NCBI GenBank assembly: GCA_964505325.1
Contig: CAZDHT010000119.1
Span: 1 to 14,700, forward strand
DNA from: CAZDHT01 sp964505325
GTDB lineage: Bacteria > Planctomycetota > PUPC01
Direction of reading: 5' to 3'
Length of the DNA stretch: 14,700 nt
In this document: positions 1 through 5,392 of the stretch, one piece after another
Layout: every line of letters starts with the position of its first letter
How positions within the stretch are numbered: the stretch's first letter is position 1
Translations under genes and position numbers: made by a program
The notes under the pieces: generated by a model
What the model was told of the DNA's origin: nothing
Seen by the model: only the letters and a program-made list of their open reading frames with translations
Databases searched by the model: none

Positions 1-97
1 GGGGGTCGCTTTTGGGAGCAGGCTTGGGAGTTGCAGCCGGAGCGCAGATTTCACCACGCGGCGCCAAAGGGCCGGAAGAGGACGGTCGGGCGACTGA

Positions 98-262
98 GGA
101 CCGACTCTTCGTGGTCTCTGTGGTCTCGGTGGTGAGTCAATCCCTCTGGCTGACGACCTTGTCGCGACCTTGAGGATCGAGTTTCCCTGGAACGAGCGCG
201 GAAAGGAGCACGCCGTCACCACCCGAGAATACGGCTGGGCGCCCAAACCTGAGCAGAAGTGA
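98..262 (+). pseudogene. Possible C-terminal remnant of an unidentified protein
   Basis: An open stretch follows an in-frame TGA at 95-97 and ends at TGA 260-262. Its last 30 or so codons read like real protein (IEFPWNERGKEHAVTTREYG, then WAPKPEQK), with an alternating hydrophobic pattern resembling the final strand of a beta-rich domain such as a prepilin-like protein. The upstream half overlaps a simple repeat (GTGGTCTC units at 111-133) and does not look coding. No good start codon or ribosome binding site is visible. It may be a decayed gene end or chance; the family is not recognised. Confidence 0.2.
111..133. repeat. Short tandem repeat, about 2.5 copies of a 9-mer
   Basis: GTGGTCTCT (111-119) is followed directly by GTGGTCTCG (120-128) and a partial third unit GTGGT. 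It lies in a stretch with no clear gene. A second small tandem, AGTGACC twice plus AGT, lies at 265-281. Both are simple-sequence features of the spacer left of the URO-D gene; nothing else is evident in 263-353. Confidence 0.6.
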
Positions 263-353
263 CGAGTGACCAGTGACCAGTCCCCTATTTCTACTTGACT
301 CCGTACGCCCTGAAGGATGCGGGCGGCGGAGAAACAGGCGGCTGTACCCAGAA

Positions 354-1493
354 TCAGTAATCGCGCAGCGTGTGGTATTCGTCGAGCATCGCCATGTAGT
401 TGTCGTATTTCGTGCCGACGGCGATGGAGTGGCTGGCGCCGAGGATGAAGCGCCCGCCGCGCTTGGCGCATTCCATGGCGCGCCGCACGTCCTGCCGGAC
501 GTCTTCGGGCGTGCCGCCGACGAGGTGTTCGAGCGCCACGCCGCCCCACAGGGTGATGCGATCGCCGTAATCCCGCTTGAGCCGGCAGATGTCCATGTCG
601 GCGGTCGGCTGGATCGACTGGTACGCGTCGTACCCGATCTCGATGAACATGTCCATCAGCGCGTTGACATTCCCGCAGCAGTGCTTGAGCACCTTCTTGC
701 CGAACTTGTGGTGGAGGTTCATCACGCGGGCCCGGTTGGCTTCGAGGAAGAGCTCGCGGAACATGGCGGGGCTGATGAACGGCCCGGTCTTGTGGCCGAA
801 GTCGCCCCCCCACAGGACGCCGTCCGAGTCGGGATGCACGGTGACCTCGTCGGCGAGGGTCTGCCGTTTCACCGTCAAGTGCGTCGCCGCCTTTACGACG
901 TCCGGACTCTGCGCCAGCTCCATGAGGCCGCGGGTCATCCCGCCGAGCAGGACGATTCCGAGTTCGCCGCCGGACGGTCCGCAGATGAACTTGTCGCCTT
1001 TGAGTCGTTGGATGACGGCGTCGAGTATCTTCCAGGAGCGCTCGTCTCGGGCGGGCGGCGCCGGCTCCTTGTCGAAGTCCTCGACGCGGAACTCGAGCGC
1101 CTCCGCCACCGGGTCTTCGATGCAGGTGATGTCGGCGGTTGCATCCGAGTACTTGTAGACGCGGCCGTATCTGTCCTCCCAGGTATTCTCGTCGATGGGT
1201 CGTGGCGGCGGATCATCGGTTGCGGGCGGGATCTGCCAGGTGGCCATCGGGAACGTGACGATGTCGAGGTCGAGCTTTTCGTGAAGCTCGATGTGGTCTT
1301 TCCGGTAGCTCTCGGCGACTTCGTCGTGCCGGCCCTCCCAGAACGCGATGCGGGACTTGGCCTTGGCGCGGAGGTATGTTTCGTGCCCGATGATCCGCTC
1401 GACGGTGTCAAAATCCACCGCGAACTCGCCGATGGGAACGCGGTCGGGCTCCACGCCGTTGAGGGTGGCGAGGACTCGTGCCTTGGAGTTCAT
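354..1493 (-). CDS. URO-D superfamily protein (methyltransferase-like), complete
   Basis: A 379-residue protein of the uroporphyrinogen decarboxylase/corrinoid methyltransferase superfamily. The N-terminus (ARVLATLNGVEPDRVPIGEF) is the family opening. Residues 229-254 (GGDFGHKTGPFISPAMFREL and following) form the conserved central block. HCCGN at 271-275 matches the H-x-C-G zinc-ligand motif of MtaA-type methyltransferases, and LWGGV at 315-319 precedes the last strands. The third zinc ligand is not obvious: where MtaA relatives have a late Cys, this protein reads ILGASHSI, with the nearest Cys at 342. The ATG at 1493 is chosen because GGAG (1501-1504) lies 7 nt upstream and homology begins there. 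An in-frame extension to 1685 is arginine/proline-rich and looks untranslated. Family membership is clear; methyl transfer is inferred and the substrate unknown. It is unlikely to be housekeeping HemE. Confidence 0.9.
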   Translation of the reverse strand: MNSKARVLATLNGVEPDRVPIGEFAVDFDTVERIIGHETYLRAKAKSRIAFWEGRHDEVAESYRKDHIELHEKLDLDIVTFPMATWQIPPATDDPPPRPIDENTWEDRYGRVYKYSDATADITCIEDPVAEALEFRVEDFDKEPAPPARDERSWKILDAVIQRLKGDKFICGPSGGELGIVLLGGMTRGLMELAQSPDVVKAATHLTVKRQTLADEVTVHPDSDGVLWGGDFGHKTGPFISPAMFRELFLEANRARVMNLHHKFGKKVLKHCCGNVNALMDMFIEIGYDAYQSIQPTADMDICRLKRDYGDRITLWGGVALEHLVGGTPEDVRQDVRRAMECAKRGGRFILGASHSIAVGTKYDNYMAMLDEYHTLRDY

Positions 1494-1629
1494 CCGGCTT
1501 CTCCGGGGGATGGGGCGACGTATCGCAAGCGTTCCTGGGGCTCTCGTGCGGCGGGCGCGAGGTGGGGCTGGTCTGTACGGAGAGCGGCGCCCGCATCGCT
1601 GGTGCGGCGGCCCGAGGGTTCTTCCCGTC

Positions 1630-1716
1630 TCACATCGGGAAGGGCCAGATCTCAGACCAGTGGCACCCGGAAATGAACACAGCAAGAGCGGCGAGCAGCA
1701 GCAACAGCCTTCTCAT
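1630..1716 (-). CDS. 28-residue micro-lipoprotein (putative)
   Basis: A very short reading frame starts at ATG 1716, with AGGAG (1723-1727) 6 nt upstream, and ends at TGA 1632-1630. It encodes a textbook lipoprotein signal: MRR, a Leu/Ala-rich core, then lipobox ISGC with Cys at residue 18. The predicted mature peptide is only CHWSEIWPFPM, 11 residues with two Trp. A GATAAT -10-like box lies at 1749-1744 without a good -35. It sits 136 nt upstream of the URO-D gene on the same strand, so co-transcription is possible. Alternatives are the surviving 5' end of a broken lipoprotein gene or an entericidin-like small lipoprotein. The combination of ribosome site, charged start, hydrophobic core and lipobox is hard to explain by chance, but no family is recognised. 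Confidence 0.6.
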   Translation of the reverse strand: MRRLLLLLAALAVFISGCHWSEIWPFPM

Positions 1717-1819
1717 GACCTACTCCTGGTTGGGCCTCAATCCATTATCAGTATCGGCACTGACCGACCGGCGGTAACTGGAACTTCGCTGATGTGGCGG
1801 CCTCCGGCGACGTCGTGTG

Positions 1820-1907
1820 GCAAAAGGTGTCAGGACCCTTTTTCGGGCTACACGGTACGATTGAACCCCCGAGTTATGCTCCGAAAAAGGGTCCTGACAC
1901 CTTTTGC
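1820..1907. repeat. Perfect 27-bp inverted repeat with 34-bp centre (REPIN/MITE-like)
   Basis: The arms at 1820-1846 and 1881-1907 are exact reverse complements. Each contains the core AAAAGGTGTCAGGACCC and a T5/A5 run toward the centre. The 34-bp centre (1847-1880) is not itself repeated. Two REP-like units in inverted orientation, with no transposase between them, is the architecture of a REPIN or small non-autonomous element mobilised in trans, for example by a Y1/RAYT transposase (inference; none lies in this window). It could also fold as a long hairpin if transcribed. Confidence 0.8.
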
Positions 1908-1928
1908 AGCGCAGCACTCCAGATGGCC

Positions 1929-1940
1929 GAAGTGTTACGG
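1929..1940. repeat. Half-copy of the 11123-11152 palindrome
   Basis: GAAGTGTTACGG here is identical to 11142-11153, the right arm of the palindrome in the gap before the rhamnosidase-like gene. The left arm is absent: the preceding bases, AGATGGCC, do not pair. It may be a truncated copy of the same repeat family, 21 bp from the 27-bp inverted repeat. A 12-base match is short, so chance is not excluded. Confidence 0.4.
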
Positions 1941-2061
1941 TATCTGTTCGCATAGTATACACCATCCGGGCCAGCTCGACCAGCACCTCGTCCGAATCCC
2001 AGGGTCATTCAATTCTCGACCTCGTCTGCCTCGGCAAGTGGGGGCCGCGCTCAGGGAGCGT

Positions 2062-2095
2062 GTTTATAAAAGTCACACCTGTGACTTTTATAAAC
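2062..2095. repeat. Perfect 16-bp palindrome with 2-nt centre
   Basis: The arm GTTTATAAAAGTCACA (2062-2077) is exactly complementary to 2080-2095, leaving CC in the centre. It is AT-rich inside GC-rich DNA, unlike its surroundings. No T-tract follows, so it is not a typical intrinsic terminator. It is better read as a palindromic intergenic repeat or a strong dyad-binding site. It lies 158 bp upstream of the lipoprotein gene. Confidence 0.75.
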
Positions 2096-2188
2096 GAGAT
2101 GCTGCGCGGGGGGCAAGAGAACGCGGGCGGGCGGCCATCAAGACCCGTTCGCAGAACTGAATGGCCCTGTCCGAATCCGAAATCCTGC

Positions 2189-2217
2189 TTGTGCGGGCGA
2201 AGTCGTGGGCGTAGAAT
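2189..2217 (+). promoter_or_regulatory. Putative sigma-70-type promoter of the lipoprotein gene
   Basis: TTGTGC (2189-2194) and TAGAAT (2212-2217) are 17 bp apart. The -10 matches five of six consensus bases, the -35 only three. The expected start near 2224 would give a leader of about 30 nt with the ribosome site GGGAGG (2245-2250). Confidence 0.4.
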
Positions 2218-2252
2218 CATGGGGCTTGGACCGCTGAGATCGAAGGGAGGGA

Positions 2253-2966
2253 ATGATGAGGCAATTATGGTGCGCCGCGGCGGTGTGCGGCCTGCTTGTT
2301 CTCGCAGCAGCCGGCTGTAACGGCCCCACGAGAAAGAAGGATTTCGAGTTCGACAGGTCCGGCTGGGGCGGGGCCGATCTCGAGCACCGTTCCAGTCCGT
2401 CGACGGGCACATTCCAGATCGAGAGCGGCCTGCTGCTGAACAGGGATTTCCGCTGGGCGGATTCCGAGTTCTCGTTCGATTTCTTCGATACACCCGACCT
2501 GAAGTGGAACCTGGTGCTGCTGGACTCCGTTTTCCTCTCTGCGCGGCGGAAGGACTTGCGTGATACCTGGATCAAGACCGCGCCCAAGAAGTTCGAGCTG
2601 GGCAAGGACCTGGGCCCGGCGCAGTTGTGGGTGTTCGACCGCGTGGCGGAAATGGGGTTCCGGCGCGACCAGAAGGGCACGACCTACAAGGTGCTGGACG
2701 CGTGGTGGTACCCGCGCATCCGGGACGAAGGCAGGCAGGCTGACGTCCGGCTCAAGCTGGTGTACGACGTCAGGGTGCGGCGGATCTCGTGGAACACCTT
2801 CCGCGCCAAGGTCGCGGGCGGTAGACTAACGTATTGGGTGAACGGCGAGGCGGGGAAAGACCCCATTACCATCGACGCGAGGGCGAACGGGCGGCTGGGC
2901 ATATTCGTTCAGAAGGGGGTCCCGCTTCGCCTGCGGAACTTCCGGCTCAGCGCGGGCGCACCGTAG
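2253..2966 (+). CDS. Predicted lipoprotein with DUF1080-like C-terminus
   Basis: A 237-residue secreted lipoprotein. Residues 1-21 form a hydrophobic signal ending AAAGC, with the acylated Cys at 22, so the protein should be membrane-anchored outside the cytoplasm. The mature part is rich in aromatic and beta-strand patterns (FSFDFF at 73-78). It ends in GRLGIFVQ (213-220) followed by RLRNFRL (226-232), which resembles the closing strands of DUF1080/3-keto-disaccharide-hydrolase and other concanavalin-like beta-sandwiches. The link is from motif resemblance only, and no catalytic residues are assigned. Two adjacent ATGs (2253, 2256) are possible; GGGAGG at 2245-2250 sits 5 nt from the second, which may be the real start. 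A stand-alone promoter-like sequence precedes it. Confidence 0.85.
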   Translation: MMRQLWCAAAVCGLLVLAAAGCNGPTRKKDFEFDRSGWGGADLEHRSSPSTGTFQIESGLLLNRDFRWADSEFSFDFFDTPDLKWNLVLLDSVFLSARRKDLRDTWIKTAPKKFELGKDLGPAQLWVFDRVAEMGFRRDQKGTTYKVLDAWWYPRIRDEGRQADVRLKLVYDVRVRRISWNTFRAKVAGGRLTYWVNGEAGKDPITIDARANGRLGIFVQKGVPLRLRNFRLSAGAP

Positions 2967-3020
2967 CGCCCAGGCGTAACCTCTTGCCCGAGCAGTAGTT
3001 ACAAATTGACCGCTTTTCGG

Positions 3021-3049
3021 TTGACAGATGGCGCTGGCGGGAGTATCAT
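3021..3049 (+). promoter_or_regulatory. Strong sigma-70-type promoter of rpsU
   Basis: TTGACA (3021-3026, perfect -35) and TATCAT (3044-3049, five of six -10 bases) are separated by exactly 17 bp. Transcription should begin near 3056, giving a leader of roughly 88 nt before the GTG start at 3144. This is the best promoter match in the window. Confidence 0.8.
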
Positions 3050-3063
3050 ATGCGGAATAGGGC

Positions 3064-3092
3064 TCCTCACGGCGCGTGTGCGCTCGTGGGGA
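3064..3092 (+). promoter_or_regulatory. Stem-loop in the rpsU leader
   Basis: The predicted transcript can form a 12-bp stem with loop GTGT (3076-3079): 3064-3075 pairs with 3080-3092, with one T-G wobble (3067/3089) and one bulged T (3084). It starts about 8 nt after the expected transcription start and lies upstream of T6 (3115-3120) and the ribosome site GGAG (3130-3133). Ribosomal protein leaders often autoregulate through such structures; the role here is inferred. Confidence 0.5.
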
Positions 3093-3143
3093 CGCAGAGA
3101 GCTTTCACAGGGCCTTTTTTGCGAAGATTGGAGTTGATGGTTT

Positions 3144-3347
3144 GTGGTTAGAGTCACGCTGGCCAGGGACGAGCCGCTCGACCGGGCGTTGAAGCGGCTC
3201 AAGAAGATCTGCGACAACGAAGGGATGCTGGGAAGAATCAGGCACGCGGCGTACTACGAGAAGCCGAGCGACCGGCGCCGCAAGGCCGCAAAGAAACGCA
3301 TGAAGAACATCAAGAGCGCCGAGCGGGCGAGAGGGCTCGCCCGCTGA
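3144..3347 (+). CDS. rpsU: Small ribosomal subunit protein bS21
   Basis: A 67-residue, very basic protein. MVRVTLARDEPLDRALKRLK is followed by a short linker and HAAYYEKPSDRRRKAAKKR, the characteristic bS21 pattern including the YYEKPS block and the Arg/Lys-rich C-terminal helix. bS21 binds the 30S platform near the anti-Shine-Dalgarno region and assists initiation. The start is GTG at 3144, since the ATG at 3136 runs into a stop after four codons. GGAG (3130-3133) is 10 nt upstream. It is monocistronic and convergent with the efflux operon, whose last gene ends 75 nt away. Length and sequence are typical of the family. Confidence 0.93.
   Translation: MVRVTLARDEPLDRALKRLKKICDNEGMLGRIRHAAYYEKPSDRRRKAAKKRMKNIKSAERARGLAR
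3322..3345. terminator. GC-rich hairpin at the end of rpsU
   Basis: AGCGGGCGAG (3322-3331) is perfectly complementary to 3336-3345, with loop AGGG. The right arm runs into the rpsU stop codon (3345-3347). No T-tract follows on either strand, so this is not a canonical intrinsic terminator. It could pause or bound the convergent transcripts or protect the mRNA 3' end. Confidence 0.35.
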
Positions 3348-3422
3348 AGCTGCGCGCTGCTGGGGAGAGTTCGCGAGCGAGTGATCCGGCCCGCCTGCTC
3401 CGCGTCTGTCACCGCTTTTCGC

Positions 3423-4703
3423 TTACTCGAAGCGGAGCGCCTCGATCGGGTCCATCCTCGAGGCCTTGATGGCGGGGTACGTGCCAAACAATATGCCGAC
3501 GATGCAGGATATCCCGAGGGCCAGCACGATTGAATCGGGGGTCACGATGGCGGTCCAGTGAATCCTGGGTGCGACGATGTGGACGCCCCCGATCCCGACG
3601 AGCGCGCCGATGATCCCGCCGATGAAGGAGAGGGTGGTCGTTTCGACCAGGAACTGGTAGGCGATGTGGCTGCGCTTGGCCCCGCACGCACGGCGGATGC
3701 CGATCTCCCGGGTGCGCTCGGTGACCGTCGCCAGCATGATGTTGATGATACCGATCCCGCCCACGACGAGCGAGATGCCGGCGATGAGGATCATCGTGAT
3801 GCCGAACACGCGTTGGGCTTTCTCTCTTTGCTGCAAGAGTTCCAGGGGCACGACCATGTCGTAGTCGCGGCGCCGGTGATTCGTCTCGAGGATCTGCCGA
3901 ATCGAGTTGGCGACAGGGAGCACCAGGTCCTCGGCCTCGACTCGCACGATGGCCTGATCCACTTCGACGCTCACGCCGCCTCTGGCGCCCTCGCGCTGGA
4001 ATATCGATGTGTCGCCAAACTGCCGGCGCGCGGTCAGCAAGGGGACGTAGATGTTTCGCAGTTTCTGGCTGCTGGTGAGCGCCTTGCGGTTGCGGCTGCT
4101 GTACTGCGGTTCCTCCAGCACGCCGATGACGTCGAAGAACATGTCGCCGATGTTGAAGCGGACGGTCAGCCGATCCCCTACGATTCGATGGTCGTCGAGG
4201 AGCTGAGTGCCCACGTTGCACACGGTTCTTTGCTGTGTGCTGTCCAGACCGGAGATGAGGCGGCCGGTGGAGTGGCGGAGTCCCAGCATGTCGAAGTACT
4301 CGGGTTCGACGCCGAGGATGCGCGCGTTCACCTTCTTGCCGGCGAGCCAGGGCTCGTCGCGCACCTCATGCGCCACGGTCACGAATTCGACCCCCTCGCA
4401 GGTGCTCTGGATCTGCGTGATGTCCTTGTGAAGAACCCCGTACTGCTTGATGTAATCGAGGCTCTGGCCGCCGCGCCCGCCGTCATCGCCCACCGGCTCG
4501 ACCGAGTTGATGATGATGTTCCGAAGACCGAGTTGCTCCATTTCCTTGAGGATTTCGCTGCGGGCGCCGGCGGTCACCGACATCATGAAGATCACGGACG
4601 CGACGCCGATGACGATGCCCAGAAGGGTGAGCAGTGACCGGAGCAGGTTGGCCGCCAGGCAGCGAACAGCGAGACGCATGATTTCGGCCAGCCGGTAGAA
4701 CAT
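3423..4703 (-). CDS. MacB-type ABC transporter permease
   Basis: A 426-residue inner-membrane protein with the MacB topology: one N-terminal membrane segment (about 23-43), a large periplasmic domain (about 45-298), then three segments near 300-324, 354-376 and 392-412. ERTREIGIRRACGAK (329-343), between segments 2 and 3, is the signature cytoplasmic loop of FtsX/MacB permeases that contacts the ATPase, and the C-terminus AIKASRMDPIEALRFE is the family ending. In E. coli MacB the ATPase is fused to this part; here it is a separate gene. The ATG at 4703 overlaps the ATPase stop in TGATG, indicating translational coupling; the TTG one codon earlier is a weaker choice. It should convey mechanical energy to the adaptor and outer-membrane factor encoded upstream. 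Last gene of the operon; substrate unknown. Confidence 0.92.
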   Translation of the reverse strand: MFYRLAEIMRLAVRCLAANLLRSLLTLLGIVIGVASVIFMMSVTAGARSEILKEMEQLGLRNIIINSVEPVGDDGGRGGQSLDYIKQYGVLHKDITQIQSTCEGVEFVTVAHEVRDEPWLAGKKVNARILGVEPEYFDMLGLRHSTGRLISGLDSTQQRTVCNVGTQLLDDHRIVGDRLTVRFNIGDMFFDVIGVLEEPQYSSRNRKALTSSQKLRNIYVPLLTARRQFGDTSIFQREGARGGVSVEVDQAIVRVEAEDLVLPVANSIRQILETNHRRRDYDMVVPLELLQQREKAQRVFGITMILIAGISLVVGGIGIINIMLATVTERTREIGIRRACGAKRSHIAYQFLVETTTLSFIGGIIGALVGIGGVHIVAPRIHWTAIVTPDSIVLALGISCIVGILFGTYPAIKASRMDPIEALRFE

Positions 4704-5392
4704 CAAGGTTCCTCGCGGGAGCCGTTCTCTGCCAACCCGTCCCGCATGATGATTTTGCGCCCGGCGCTCTCAGCAATGCCGAGATCGTGGGTGACAATAA
4801 TTACCGTCCGCCCCTGCTCGTGCAGGCGGTGGAGGACTTTCATGATGTCCTTCCCGGTCTCGCTGTCGAGGTTCCCGGTGGGCTCGTCGGCAAGGACCAC
4901 GCGCGGGCCGTGGACGATGGCGCGGGCGATCGCCACCCGCTGGCGTTCGCCGCCGGACAGCTCGTTGGGGGAATGGCGCCACCGGTCCCCCAGCCCCACC
5001 AGTTCGATAGCCTTCATGCTGGACGCGTGGCGCTGCCTGCGCCGCCCGCCCATGTAGAAGAGGGGTAGCTCGACGTTCTCGATCACGCTCAGGTGAGGAA
5101 TCAGGTTGAACGCCTGGAAAATGAAGCCGATCTTCCGGTTCCGAATCTCGGACAGAGAGCTGTCGTTGAACTGCGCTACGTTCTCTCCGTCCAGCAGGTA
5201 TTCTCCCGAGGTCGGGCGGTCCAGGCAGCCGAGGATGTGCATCATGGTGGACTTGCCGGAGCCGGACGCCCCGACGATGGAAGTCATCTCGCCCTCTTCG
5301 AACTTCACCGAGACGCCCCGCAGCGCAGGCAAGTCAATGATGCCCATGCGGTAGACTCTCTTGACGTTCCTGAGTTCCATCAGGGGGGGCAT
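4703..5392 (-). CDS. MacB/LolD-family ABC transporter ATPase
   Basis: A 229-residue stand-alone nucleotide-binding subunit. Walker A is GASGSGKST (41-49), the Q-loop Gln is 93 in IFQAFNLIPHLSVIEN, the signature LSGGERQ is 145-151, Walker B VVLADE is 165-170 with D-loop GNLDSE after it, and the switch His is 202 in VTHD. All catalytic elements are present, so it should be an active ATPase powering the permease encoded immediately downstream. The FQ.FNLIP and PTGNLDSETG blocks are typical of the MacB/LolD/FtsE group. The ATG at 5392 overlaps the adaptor stop as TGATG. A second ATG, four codons later (MELRNV), is an alternative start nearer to the conserved domain. Confidence 0.95.
   Translation of the reverse strand: MPPLMELRNVKRVYRMGIIDLPALRGVSVKFEEGEMTSIVGASGSGKSTMMHILGCLDRPTSGEYLLDGENVAQFNDSSLSEIRNRKIGFIFQAFNLIPHLSVIENVELPLFYMGGRRRQRHASSMKAIELVGLGDRWRHSPNELSGGERQRVAIARAIVHGPRVVLADEPTGNLDSETGKDIMKVLHRLHEQGRTVIIVTHDLGIAESAGRKIIMRDGLAENGSREEP

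Larger units (their letters stand above)
1717..2252. other. Gene-free spacer carrying palindromic elements
   Basis: These 536 bases show no convincing gene. Open frames crossing them run through inverted repeats on both strands, as palindromes allow, and lack family resemblance or ribosome sites. The stretch contains a 27-bp perfect inverted repeat (1820-1907), a 12-base half-copy of a palindrome found elsewhere in the window (1929-1940), a 16-bp hairpin (2062-2095), and at its right end the probable promoter of the following lipoprotein gene. Confidence 0.7.

Noticed and set aside
273..1676. A 467-codon plus-strand open frame over the first URO-D gene
   Set aside because: It is antisense to a gene with strong family motifs, has no ribosome site, and has low-complexity composition typical of a GC-rich shadow frame.
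1494..1685. N-terminal extension of the first URO-D protein by 64 residues
   Set aside because: The extension is Arg/Pro-rich, has no family similarity and overlaps the micro-lipoprotein gene; the ATG at 1493 has a good ribosome site.
1720..1986. A minus-strand 88-codon open frame across the 27-bp inverted repeat
   Set aside because: Its apparent repeated peptide (CQDPF/VLTPF) is just the translation of the two inverted arms; no ribosome site or homology is visible.
1717..2252. A CRISPR array
   Set aside because: The repeats are inverted and unrelated to one another, with no regular direct repeats and spacers and no cas genes.
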